Notes under the pieces: model-generated
What the model saw: the letters and a program-made list of their open reading frames with translations, nothing else
What the model was told of the DNA's origin: nothing
Databases searched by the model: none
Part shown: in pieces, positions 23,271 to 31,614 of the stretch
How the letters are laid out: each line of letters opens with the position of its first letter
How positions within the stretch are numbered: position 1 is the first letter of the stretch
Translations under genes and position numbers: made by a program
Assembly: GCA_021825295.1 (NCBI GenBank)
Contig: JAKAHV010000003.1
Location: forward strand, 1-64,000
Direction of reading: 5' to 3'
Source of the DNA: Nitrospirota bacterium
GTDB taxonomy: Bacteria > Nitrospirota > Thermodesulfovibrionia > Thermodesulfovibrionales > JdFR-88
DNA: 64,000 nt

Positions 23271-24473
23271 TCAGGAGGCGAAGAACTCCCGCACAAGGCC
23301 CGCCACATGGCGGACATCCTCTTCCGGCATGAACGGCTCTATGGGGAGGCTCAGCACCTCTTTTACCGCCTGCTCGCTTTCGCCAAGGCTGTAGGGCCCG
23401 GCGCACCTGCCGTGGAAAACCTTCATCTTGTGCAGGGGCACCGGATAATAGACCATCGTATCGACGCCGCGCTGCCTGAGATGGTCCTGCAGGTCGTCCC
23501 TTGCCCCGTTTCTGAGCCCGGTCCTGCGTCCGTCCGGCAGGACGCCCCTCACACGGATCGTGTATTGATTGTAGACATGGAGACCCTCGCTGGGCGCGGC
23601 CGGCAGAACGATCTCCTGCATCCCTGAAAGCGCCTCGGAGTAAATGCCCGCGACAGCGCGCCTCCCTGCGTTTAGTTCCTCTATGTGGCCGAGTTTTGAA
23701 AGAACGACCGCAGCCTGCAGGGTGTCCAGCCTCGCGTTATAACCCACGTGCTCCACGTTGTACTTGTCCCTGCCGCCGTGTTTTATGAGCATCCGGACGA
23801 TGCTGTCCAGCCCGGCATCCCCGGTGGCCAGCATCCCCCCGTCCCCGAAGCCGCCCAGATTTTTGGAAGGAAAGAAGCTGAAGGCCCCGGCGTCCCCGAT
23901 TGAGCCAAGCCTCCGCCCCCCAAAAACCCCTCCGAAGGCCTGGGCCACGTCTTCAACCACAAAGAGCTTGAACCGCCTGGCCAGCTCCATTATCTCTTTC
24001 ATATCGCACGGACAGCCATAGAGGTGAACGGGCACTATTCCCACGGGCCGGCCGGCCCCCGATTCGAGGTAGCGCTTCAGCACGGCGGCATCCAGGTTAT
24101 ACGTCGCCGGGTCTATGTCTATGAAAACCGGAGTCGCGCCGGAGCGCAAAATGGCGTCCCCAGTGGCGGTGAAGGTAAAGGGCGTGGTTATTATCATATC
24201 TTCCCTGTCGAAGTATTCACGTCCGCTCTTTATGGCCAGCGCCCGCAGGGCCAGCACCAGCGCCTCCGTTCCTGAAGACGTCCCGACACAGTGCGCCGCC
24301 CCAAGATATGCGCCGGCTTTTTCCTCCAGCTCGCGCACCTCCGGCCCGAATATCCATCTCTGATGGTCCAGGCACCTCGTTATCGCCCGGTCGACGTCCT
24401 CTTTCATCCGTTCGTACTCCAACCTGAGATCCAGCATGGGGATCATCCTTCTCTGCGCGGTCTGTGCCTTCAT
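23271..24473 (-). CDS. DegT/DnrJ/EryC1 PLP aminotransferase for a 3-amino sugar
   Basis: A 400-residue sugar-nucleotide aminotransferase. The start [19 protein letters not shown], the [13 protein letters not shown] loop, the LYGCPCDM segment, and the PLP lysine in [14 protein letters not shown] are family hallmarks. Because it overlaps by ATGA with a WlbA-WlbB fusion gene, the likely reaction is amination of UDP-2-acetamido-3-keto-glucuronic acid (WbpE/WlbC role). The first 11 residues before MIPML may not be translated. Product sugars feed O-antigen or other surface glycans. Confidence 0.87.
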   Translation of the reverse strand: MKAQTAQRRMIPMLDLRLEYERMKEDVDRAITRCLDHQRWIFGPEVRELEEKAGAYLGAAHCVGTSSGTEALVLALRALAIKSGREYFDREDMIITTPFTFTATGDAILRSGATPVFIDIDPATYNLDAAVLKRYLESGAGRPVGIVPVHLYGCPCDMKEIMELARRFKLFVVEDVAQAFGGVFGGRRLGSIGDAGAFSFFPSKNLGGFGDGGMLATGDAGLDSIVRMLIKHGGRDKYNVEHVGYNARLDTLQAAVVLSKLGHIEELNAGRRAVAGIYSEALSGMQEIVLPAAPSEGLHVYNQYTIRVRGVLPDGRRTGLRNGARDDLQDHLRQRGVDTMVYYPVPLHKMKVFHGRCAGPYSLGESEQAVKEVLSLPIEPFMPEEDVRHVAGLVREFFAS

Positions 24474-26062
24474 ATCATCTCCTCTATAGGGACGAGTTTT
24501 TCATCCTTCCGGCCGTCAATGCTCAACTCGTAGGTGCTGCCGCACTGGGCGCACACGCCCCGTTTTTTTTCATCGAACCCCTTGAGCGTGGCGCCGCATT
24601 TGCAGACCCAGCCGATCCTCCTGGCGGGAACCCCGGCATACAGGGCGTAAGCCGGCACGTCTTCCCTTACAAGCGCCCCGGCCCCTATAAAGGCATACTC
24701 CCCTATCGTTGTGCCGCACACAATAGTGGCGTTTGCGCCCACCGTGGCCCCCTTTTTAACGAGCGTCTCCCGGAATTCCCTTTTCCTCTCGATGAACGCC
24801 CTCGGGTTGTACACGTTTGTAAAAACAGAGGACGGGCCGCAGAAGACGCCGTCTTCCAGCCTGACGCCCTTGTAGAGCGAGACGTTGTTCTGGAGCTTAC
24901 AGCCCTCGCCTATGGTCACATCCGGCCCGATCATCACGTTTTGGCCTATGGTGCAGTTTTTCCCGATCTTCGTGCCCGAAAGCACATGGCTGAAATGCCA
25001 GATCCTCGTGCCGGGGCCTATCTCGGCCCCGGTGTCGATAAAGGCGCTTTCGTGGGTGAAATACGCCTGCCCCCCCGAACTTATCCGTCCCCCTCCCGAG
25101 AGGGACCTTTCGGCGGCCTCGAGGATCTGTAGCACCTTCAGGCCCTCCTCTCCGTCGGTAACGGGCCTCCGCCTGCCCCTGACGCACTCTATGAAGTGGC
25201 TGAGCTCGGCCTTCAGAGGCTCCTGCCTTTCAAAGGGTATGACGGAGAAGTCGGCCCGCCTTGCAACCGGTATCTTGCCTTCCTCCCAGTCGATCTGGTG
25301 CGGATAGAGAAAGAGTTTTTCCTCGCTTACATCATCAAAGACGGCCATGGCCTTCGATCCGACCACTATCAGCTTCTGCTCCTTGAAGGGGTTTAGCCAG
25401 CTTACGAAGATATGCCCCTTGATGCCGTTTTTAAACTCAAGCGTCGTGAGCGTTATGTCGGAGACTCCCCTGTTCAGGTAGTCGCCGCCGAAGGCCGACA
25501 CCGAGGAAGGCTCCATTCCGGTAAGAAAGAGCATCACACTGATGTCGTGAGGGGCGAAGCTCCACCAGATGTTCTCCTCGGTCCTCAGCTTGCCGATGTT
25601 CAGCCGGTTTGAATATATGTACTGGACCTTCCCCAGCCCGCCCGAATCGATCAGTTCCTTGAGCTTCGCGACTGCCGGATGGTACCGGAGTATATGCCCC
25701 ACCATCAGGAGCCTGCCCAGCCTGCCGGCAAGTTCCACAAGCTCCATCCCCTGCCTGACCGTAAGAGAAAGCGGCTTTTCCACAAAGATGTCCTTACCCG
25801 CGCGCAGCGCCCTCACGGCAAATTCGTGATGCGTAGCGGCCGGAGTGGCAATGGCTACGGCCTTTATCTCCGGGTCGTCAAAGATGCAGTCGAATGTGGA
25901 TGAATAGGCCGGTCCCGGATACATGCGGCCATGCTTTTCAAGCACGGCGGGGTTTTGATCGCAGGCGGCGCGCAGCACACCCATTTCATGGAAGTTCCTC
26001 AGGAGATTTTTGCCCCAGTAGCCCAGCCCCAGAAGGCCTATGAATCCGCCGTTATTCGCCAT
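24470..26062 (-). CDS. fused sugar-nucleotide dehydrogenase/N-acetyltransferase (WlbA-WlbB type)
   Basis: A 530-residue two-enzyme protein. Residues 1-320 are a Gfo/Idh/MocA oxidoreductase ([17 protein letters not shown], then [11 protein letters not shown]) like WlbA/WbpB that makes the 3-keto sugar. Residues about 335-480 are a left-handed beta-helix acyltransferase with repeated hexapeptides ([21 protein letters not shown]) like WlbB/WbpD. The tail carries two CxxC-type pairs (CKCG and CAQCG), a small zinc ribbon. With the aminotransferase it covers three consecutive steps toward UDP-2,3-diacetamido-glucuronate. AGGTGAAAA precedes the ATG. Confidence 0.9.
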   Translation of the reverse strand: MANNGGFIGLLGLGYWGKNLLRNFHEMGVLRAACDQNPAVLEKHGRMYPGPAYSSTFDCIFDDPEIKAVAIATPAATHHEFAVRALRAGKDIFVEKPLSLTVRQGMELVELAGRLGRLLMVGHILRYHPAVAKLKELIDSGGLGKVQYIYSNRLNIGKLRTEENIWWSFAPHDISVMLFLTGMEPSSVSAFGGDYLNRGVSDITLTTLEFKNGIKGHIFVSWLNPFKEQKLIVVGSKAMAVFDDVSEEKLFLYPHQIDWEEGKIPVARRADFSVIPFERQEPLKAELSHFIECVRGRRRPVTDGEEGLKVLQILEAAERSLSGGGRISSGGQAYFTHESAFIDTGAEIGPGTRIWHFSHVLSGTKIGKNCTIGQNVMIGPDVTIGEGCKLQNNVSLYKGVRLEDGVFCGPSSVFTNVYNPRAFIERKREFRETLVKKGATVGANATIVCGTTIGEYAFIGAGALVREDVPAYALYAGVPARRIGWVCKCGATLKGFDEKKRGVCAQCGSTYELSIDGRKDEKLVPIEEMI

Positions 26063-26279
26063 TTTTCACCTGTTGTTCCTCTGAAGTGAATTGAATTGTC
26101 TTTGACGAACTTTGAACGCCCCGGGATTCTTGTATAAGACTAGCAGCAAATGAGGGGATGCGCAACAGGCTTGCCGGCAAATGGGAAGAGGGCCCCGGAT
26201 GCCCTCGGGCACCCCGGAATCCCCCGCGGCAAAACGCTTAAAAAAACGCTTTCCGGGAGAAAATCAGGCGGATGCTACT

Positions 26280-26651
26280 TCATTTTTCCGGATCGGCGGG
26301 CTTGCCGGCCATGGCGGCCATTACAGCCCTGCCCGGGAAAAGCCAGCAGGCCAGCCTGGAGCGCGACTTAAGGTAAAAAAGGGCCGTCACGGCCCCGGCG
26401 TTTATGAAACCAACCATGGTGGCCAGGCTGATGCCCCAGGCCGCCAGCCTCTCCTCCTGCACGGAACGCCCCACCAGGTACAGCGTCAGCGCCGCGGAGC
26501 ATAAAAGGCCGATGGCTATGCCGTCCCGGTAAGGATGGGAGACCTTCCCCCGCGCCCGGTGAGTCATGTAGAAATAGAGTGACAGAGGGATGAAGCTCAA
26601 AGCGAGTGTAAGAAGCGGCACCGTTACCCACAACACAAGCATGCAAGCCAT
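26280..26651 (-). CDS. small multipass membrane protein, unknown function
   Basis: A 123-residue protein with about four hydrophobic segments and a short charged loop (THRARGKVSHPYRDG) between the first and second. I do not recognise a family. The ATG at 26651 has GGGGG 8 nt upstream; an in-frame GTG at 26684 would add 11 residues but follows a run of nine A/T without a binding site. It stands alone between the sugar genes and a tRNA. Confidence 0.55.
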   Translation of the reverse strand: MACMLVLWVTVPLLTLALSFIPLSLYFYMTHRARGKVSHPYRDGIAIGLLCSAALTLYLVGRSVQEERLAAWGISLATMVGFINAGAVTALFYLKSRSRLACWLFPGRAVMAAMAGKPADPEK

Positions 26652-26793
26652 GTCAAATTCCCCCGTAAAATAAAAAAAAAGCACGGCAGGGCTGATAGCC
26701 TTACGCTTCTACCCTACCTTAATCGGACCCATAAATTCCAGTGTCAATTCCCAGGCATCAGGCGGGCTTATTATTGGAATTTCATGGAATTCC

Positions 26794-26870
26794 TGGTGCC
26801 CCCTGCAGGAATCGAACCTGCGACACCAGGTTTAGGAAACCTGTGCTCTATCCTACTGAGCTAAGGGGGC
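26794..26870 (-). tRNA. tRNA-Arg (CCT)
   Basis: A 77-nt cloverleaf on the minus strand with acceptor GCCCCCT, anticodon CCT in GGTTTCCTAAACC, T arm CAGGTTCGATTCCTG and encoded CCA. It decodes AGG, which is a very frequent Arg codon in this window. Confidence 0.97.
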
Positions 26871-26960
26871 TCCGAATATATTAGCAAAAAAGATCCCCTT
26901 TCGTCCAGAAAACCCGGCGCCAGCGCCAAGGGCCTTCTTCAGATTTGTGGGGCAAGGCGG

Positions 26961-27113
26961 GGCATCTGCCAGTTCCTTCCGTTCAGCGCGCGGTTCCGGG
27001 CGTAAGTCCCGCCGCGGCGGGATTGCCGCTAAGGGCGAATATCAAGTCATTGTTAAGATGCGGCCCGCCGTATCCGTCCGCTCTTCGCTTCTCTCCAGAA
27101 ACAGGCAGATACC
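26961..27113. repeat. 153-bp intergenic palindromic element, copy B
   Basis: Ends GGCATCTGCCAGTT and its imperfect inverse (AACAGGCAGATACC minus strand-wise) bound a 153-bp unit. It aligns base for base in length with the element at 61200-61352 and shares GCGCGGTTCCGGGCGT, AGGGCGAAT and ATCCGTCCGCT at the same offsets. The 22 bp just left of it (26939-26960, including GTGGGGCAAGGCGG) recur at 55153-55174. The whole 370-bp gap before nuoA holds no gene. Confidence 0.75.
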
Positions 27114-27202
27114 AGCCCCGCAAATCCGAAGAAAGCCCTTGGCCCTAAAAAGCCCCGGGGATGGTTTTTAAGGCGACCTAAACCTGTAGTTTTAATTTTT
27201 AC

Positions 27203-27232
27203 TTGACTTGTACATGGTAATTGAAGTATAAA
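27203..27232 (+). promoter_or_regulatory. nuo operon promoter
   Basis: TTGACT (27203-27208) and TATAAA (27227-27232) with an 18-nt spacer. The -10 ends 8 nt before the nuoA ATG, so the RNA would start about 1-2 nt before the start codon. No Shine-Dalgarno sequence is present. Confidence 0.6.
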
Positions 27233-27240
27233 AAAACATT

Positions 27241-27609
27241 ATGTCCAGTTACGGGCTGCCCCAATATCTTCCGATCTTCGTTCTAATGCTCATATCCCTG
27301 GCTTTCGGGCTGGGTTCCCTTCTTGTCGGCATGCTTGTGAGGCCACGGCGCCCGTACCGCGAGAAACTCCTGCCGTATGAATCGGGCAATCCGCCGGTCG
27401 GCGAGCCCCGCTACAGGTTTTCCGTCAAGTTCTATATCATAGCCATGCTTTTCGTCATCTTTGATGTCGAGGCCATTTTCCTTTATCCTTGGGCCATAAC
27501 CTTTGACAAGCTGGGCCTTTATGCGTTTGTGGAAATGGTGCTATTTATAGCAATCCTGCTGGTGGGGTACATCTATGCCTGGAAAAAAGAAGCCTTCCGA
27601 TGGGAGTGA
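27241..27609 (+). CDS. nuoA: NADH-quinone oxidoreductase subunit A
   Basis: A 122-residue membrane subunit with three helices and the conserved loop [41 protein letters not shown], which helps form the quinone-access region of complex I. It heads a 13-gene operon. There is no ribosome binding site; the close promoter suggests a leaderless message. The 3' end overlaps nuoB by 35 nt. Confidence 0.96.
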   Translation: MSSYGLPQYLPIFVLMLISLAFGLGSLLVGMLVRPRRPYREKLLPYESGNPPVGEPRYRFSVKFYIIAMLFVIFDVEAIFLYPWAITFDKLGLYAFVEMVLFIAILLVGYIYAWKKEAFRWE

Positions 27610-28135
27610 AACAAGGCTGCTAACCGGCAACGCCGGAGTGGTCGAGCTTGAAGCGGGGCTCAAGGTCATCCCTGGAGCCAATACGATCATTGCCTCTCTT
27701 GACAAGCTGGTAAACTGGGGCAGGCAGTCATCCCTCTGGCCCATGACGTTCGGGCTCGCGTGCTGCGCCATAGAGATGATGACCACCGGCTCCTCCCATT
27801 ACGACCTTGACAGACTGGGCGTAATATTCAGGGGCTCCCCGAGGCAGGCGGACTTCGTCATAATCGCCGGCACCGTAACCAAGAAGATGGCCCCCATAGT
27901 GCGCCGGGTCTACGACCAGATGCCGGAGCCCAGGTACGTCATCTCGATGGGGAGCTGCGCGTGCTCGGGCGGCATCTTCAATACATACAGCACGGTGCAG
28001 GGCGTGGACACCTTCCTGCCGGTGGATGTCTACATACCCGGTTGCCCTCCGAGACCTGAAGCGCTCCTGGAGGGCATAATCAAGCTTCAGGAAAAGATAA
28101 AAAAGGAGCAATTAAGGTGGAGCCCCTTCAGATAG
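27575..28135 (+). CDS. nuoB: NADH-quinone oxidoreductase subunit B (N2 cluster)
   Basis: A 186-residue peripheral-arm subunit that carries the terminal [4Fe-4S] cluster N2, donor to quinone. Ligand cysteines C63 and C64 (LACCAIEMM), C128 (MGSCACSGG) and C157 ([12 protein letters not shown]) are intact. The ATG at 27575 lies inside nuoA and has GGTGGGG upstream; the extra N-terminal residues before [10 protein letters not shown] are not conserved, so a later start is conceivable but no ATG offers it. Confidence 0.95.
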   Translation: MPGKKKPSDGSETRLLTGNAGVVELEAGLKVIPGANTIIASLDKLVNWGRQSSLWPMTFGLACCAIEMMTTGSSHYDLDRLGVIFRGSPRQADFVIIAGTVTKKMAPIVRRVYDQMPEPRYVISMGSCACSGGIFNTYSTVQGVDTFLPVDVYIPGCPPRPEALLEGIIKLQEKIKKEQLRWSPFR

Positions 28136-28656
28136 CGGAAAAGATCAAGGAGACCTTCCCGGACGAGGTTGCGGCCGTTTCCCAGTTCCGCGACCAGGTC
28201 TCGGTGCACCTTAAAAAAGACCGTATCTTCGAAATCTGCCAATATCTGCACGATACGCCGGAGCTGGACTTCGACTACCTGGTGGACGTCTGCGGCGTCG
28301 ATTACCTTGGGAAAAAGACGCCGCGCTTCGAGGTCGTCTACCACATGTATTCCATAGCGCAGAGGCATTTCATCAGGCTGAGGGCCCAGGTGCCCGAGGA
28401 AGAACCCGTAATCCGGTCCGTGGTGCCTGTCTGGAGGGGGGCGGACTGGCATGAGAGGGAATGCTTCGACATGATGGGCATACGGTTTGAAGGCCATCCG
28501 GACTTAAGAAGGATACTGCTGCCGGAGGACTGGGTGGGCCACCCCTTGAGAAAAGATTATCCCGTTGAGGGGTATTCGGGAGAGGAAGACTGGGCCGGCT
28601 ACAGGGAAGTAGTTGAAAAGTCGAAAAAACTCAAGGAGTTTGAATGGGGGAGATAG
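28117..28656 (+). CDS. nuoC: NADH-quinone oxidoreductase subunit C
   Basis: A 179-residue hydrophilic subunit of the connecting module. Family segments [22 protein letters not shown] and the signature [36 protein letters not shown] are present. It starts with GTG at 28117, with AAGGAG 8 nt upstream, inside the end of nuoB. It is separate from nuoD, not fused as in E. coli. Confidence 0.95.
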   Translation: MEPLQIAEKIKETFPDEVAAVSQFRDQVSVHLKKDRIFEICQYLHDTPELDFDYLVDVCGVDYLGKKTPRFEVVYHMYSIAQRHFIRLRAQVPEEEPVIRSVVPVWRGADWHERECFDMMGIRFEGHPDLRRILLPEDWVGHPLRKDYPVEGYSGEEDWAGYREVVEKSKKLKEFEWGR

Positions 28657-29870
28657 AAAAGGAGACACCGGGCGCAAACGGCGACGGTAAAAATCTGAGC
28701 ACGCAGGAGCTCACGCTCAGCATGGGCCCCCAGCATCCCGCCACACACGGGGTCCTCAGGCTTGTGCTGGAACTGGACGGCGAGACCGTCACCAAATGCA
28801 CCCCTTATGTCGGCTACCTCCACAGGGGGGTCGAGAAACTAGGCGAAAACAGAACTTATCTTTCGGCCCTGCCGCTTTCCGACCGGCTGGACTACATATC
28901 CTCCATGGCAAACAACGTTGGCTACGTTAACGCGGTCGAAAAACTCTTCGGCATAGAGGCCCCCGAAAGGGCCAAGTACATCCGGACCATAATGGCCGAG
29001 ATGACGAGGATATCGAGCCACATAATATGGGTCGCCACGCACGCCCTCGACATTGGCGCGATGACCGTCTTTCTCTATTCCTTCAGGGAGCGGGAATGGC
29101 TGCTGGATCTGTTTGAGATGACCTGCGGGGCCAGGCTCACCGTGAGCTATCCAAGAATAGGGGGGGTAAGAAACGATGTCTCCCAGCAGTTCCTGGACAG
29201 CCTCTATGAGTTCACGGAGGAGTTCCCCCGAAGGATATCCGAGTACGAGACCCTCATAGACCAAAACCGCATCTGGCTTAAAAGGACGAAGGGCATAGGC
29301 GTCATCTCCGCGAAGGAGGCCATGAACTGGGGCCTTACCGGCGCGACGCTGCGCGGCTCCGGCGTGAACTACGACGTAAGAAAGGCCTTCCCCTACGATG
29401 CCTACGACAAGGTGGAATTCGATGTGCCGCTGGGCACCGAGGGCGACGTCTACGACAGATACCGCTGCAGGATGGAGGAGCTGCGCCAGTCAAACCGCAT
29501 CATAAGGCAGTGCATCGAGCAGTTGCCGAAGGGCCCCATACTGGCGCCCGAGGCGTCGAAATTTGTCCTCCCTCCAAAGGAAAACCTGTTTAAGAACATG
29601 GAGCCTCTTATCCATCATTTCGTGCTCCTCACGAAAGGGCCGCTCACCGCGCCGGAGGGCGAGATATACTGCGGCAGCGAGGTGCCGAAGGGCGAACTGG
29701 GCTTCTACATAGTGAGCGACGGCACCGGCAAACCCTACAGGATGAGGGTAAGGGCGCCCTCCTTCGTGCATGCATCGGTGCTGCCCAGGCTCTGTGAAGG
29801 CGGACTGGTCGCCGACGTGATAGCCAACATAGGGACCATAGACATCGTTCTCGGGGAATGCGACAGATGA
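28644..29870 (+). CDS. nuoD: NADH-quinone oxidoreductase subunit D
   Basis: A 408-residue 49-kDa-type subunit that forms the quinone site with NuoB. Conserved parts: [23 protein letters not shown] near residues 25-47, the HRGVEKL segment, and the end [23 protein letters not shown]. It lacks hydrogenase Ni-binding cysteines, as expected. CAAGGAG precedes the ATG, which overlaps nuoC. Confidence 0.96.
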   Translation: MGEIEKETPGANGDGKNLSTQELTLSMGPQHPATHGVLRLVLELDGETVTKCTPYVGYLHRGVEKLGENRTYLSALPLSDRLDYISSMANNVGYVNAVEKLFGIEAPERAKYIRTIMAEMTRISSHIIWVATHALDIGAMTVFLYSFREREWLLDLFEMTCGARLTVSYPRIGGVRNDVSQQFLDSLYEFTEEFPRRISEYETLIDQNRIWLKRTKGIGVISAKEAMNWGLTGATLRGSGVNYDVRKAFPYDAYDKVEFDVPLGTEGDVYDRYRCRMEELRQSNRIIRQCIEQLPKGPILAPEASKFVLPPKENLFKNMEPLIHHFVLLTKGPLTAPEGEIYCGSEVPKGELGFYIVSDGTGKPYRMRVRAPSFVHASVLPRLCEGGLVADVIANIGTIDIVLGECDR

Positions 29871-30343
29871 GTCCCGCGCCGTCAGCCGAAAAACCGCTGG
29901 CCGGACTGGAAGAGATAAAAAAAAATTACCCGGCATCCAGCGCGGCGCTCATGCCCGCTCTCTACGAGGCCCGGAGGCAGTTCGGATGGCTCAGTCCCGA
30001 GGCCCTCTCGGCCGTTGCTGACGCGCTGAACCTGCCGAAGGCTGCGGTCAGAAGCACAGCCAGTTTCTACGGCATGTTCAACCAGGGAAAGACAGGCAGG
30101 CACCTGGTCCGCATCTGCACGAATGTTGCCTGCATGGTCCTCGGGGCCGGCAGCGTGCTTGAGAAGCTGGAGGCCCGCTACGGCCTCACGCCAGGGGGGA
30201 CGAGCCGGGACGGGCGCTTCTCGCTTGCGGTCACTGAATGCATCGGGGCCTGCGACAAGGGGCCGGCGATGCTCGTAGACGACGACATGCATACGGATTT
30301 GACGGGGGAAAGGATAACAGAAGTCCTGGAGCGCTACGAGTAA
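29867..30343 (+). CDS. nuoE: NADH-quinone oxidoreductase subunit E
   Basis: A 158-residue subunit with a thioredoxin-like fold and one [2Fe-2S] cluster (N1a). The four cysteine ligands lie in ICTNVACM and [11 protein letters not shown] place the start at the ATG at 29867, which overlaps the nuoD stop as ATGA and has a GGGGA about 11 nt upstream; an in-frame ATG at 29858 is too close to that site. Confidence 0.93.
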   Translation: MSPAPSAEKPLAGLEEIKKNYPASSAALMPALYEARRQFGWLSPEALSAVADALNLPKAAVRSTASFYGMFNQGKTGRHLVRICTNVACMVLGAGSVLEKLEARYGLTPGGTSRDGRFSLAVTECIGACDKGPAMLVDDDMHTDLTGERITEVLERYE

Positions 30344-31582
30344 ATGATAAAATACCTTCTGGGCAACATCGATAACCCCAACGCTGCCGAGATTGAGGAG
30401 TACGAAAAGGCGGGCGGGTATCGGGCGCTCACGAAGGCCCTGTCGATGGAGCCGGAGGATGTCATCGGGGAAGTAAGGAAATCCGGCCTCAGGGGAAGGG
30501 GCGGGGCTGGTTTCCCCACCGGGATGAAGTGGATGTTCGCCGCAAACGACCCGAAATTCCCCAAATACGTAATCTGCAACGCCGACGAGGGCGAGCCTGG
30601 CACCTTCAAGGACAGACACATACTGGAGAAAAACCCCCACGTCCTGATAGAGGGCATGGCGATCGCCGTACACGCGCTGAAGGCTGAGCGCGGCTATATC
30701 TATCTGAGAGGCGAATACCCGGAGGCGGAAAAGTCGCTGCAGAAGGCCATAAACGATGCGTACCGCAAGGGATACCTGGGGTTCCCCCTCCATATCCACC
30801 GGGGCGCGGGCGCCTATATCTGCGGCGAGGAGACGGCCCTCATAGAGTCGCTGGAAGGCAAAAGAGGACAGCCCAGGCTGAAACCGCCTTTCCCCGTCAA
30901 TGCGGGATTTTTTGGTGGACCGACGGTCATAAATAACGTGGAGACCCTCGCCAACCTGCCCTTCATCATGGCAAGCGGGGCGGACTCATACCTTAAGATA
31001 GGGAGCCCGGAGTGCCCGGGCAACAAACTGTTTCCGGTAAGCGGCCATGTGGAGAGGCCGGGCGTATTCGAGCTGCCGATGGGGACCACCCTGAGGGAAA
31101 TCATATACGAGCACGCCGGGGGCATCAAAAACGGCAGGGCGTTGAAGGCCGTCATCCCGGGGGGAATATCCGCCCCGGTGCTGCCGCCGGACAAGATCGA
31201 CTGCCCGATGGATTTCGTCTCGGTCCAGAAATATGGCAGCATGCTCGGCTCCGGGGCCGTGATGGTTTTTGCCGAGGGCACATGCCTGGTGAAGGTGGCC
31301 TGGCGGGCACTGAAATTCTTTGAACACGAGTCATGCGGCAAGTGCACCCCCTGCCGCGAGGGTACGGGCTGGCTCAGGTCCATACTGGAGAGGATCGAAA
31401 ACGGACAGGGGCGCGAGGGCGACATAGAACTCATGGAAGACGTGGCCGGCAATATCGCCGGAAACACTTTCTGCCCGCTGGGTGACGGCGCCGCCAGCGT
31501 GGCCCTCAATTTCATCAGGCATTTCAGGAGCGAGTTCGAGGACCATATCGGGACGGACTGCCGCAAGATGGCGGTCCTCTAA
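30344..31582 (+). CDS. nuoF: NADH-quinone oxidoreductase subunit F (NADH/FMN site)
   Basis: A 412-residue flavoprotein that oxidises NADH. FMN/NADH site GRGGAGFPTGMKW, the acidic loop ICNADEGEPGTFKDR, ICGEETALIESLEGKRGQPR, and the N3 [4Fe-4S] motif ESCGKCTPCREG are all present. It starts right after the nuoE stop. Length is normal for a stand-alone NuoF. Confidence 0.97.
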   Translation: MIKYLLGNIDNPNAAEIEEYEKAGGYRALTKALSMEPEDVIGEVRKSGLRGRGGAGFPTGMKWMFAANDPKFPKYVICNADEGEPGTFKDRHILEKNPHVLIEGMAIAVHALKAERGYIYLRGEYPEAEKSLQKAINDAYRKGYLGFPLHIHRGAGAYICGEETALIESLEGKRGQPRLKPPFPVNAGFFGGPTVINNVETLANLPFIMASGADSYLKIGSPECPGNKLFPVSGHVERPGVFELPMGTTLREIIYEHAGGIKNGRALKAVIPGGISAPVLPPDKIDCPMDFVSVQKYGSMLGSGAVMVFAEGTCLVKVAWRALKFFEHESCGKCTPCREGTGWLRSILERIENGQGREGDIELMEDVAGNIAGNTFCPLGDGAASVALNFIRHFRSEFEDHIGTDCRKMAVL

Positions 31583-31614
31583 GGGACAGCTTTAAACAGG
31601 TACAAATACTTCCG

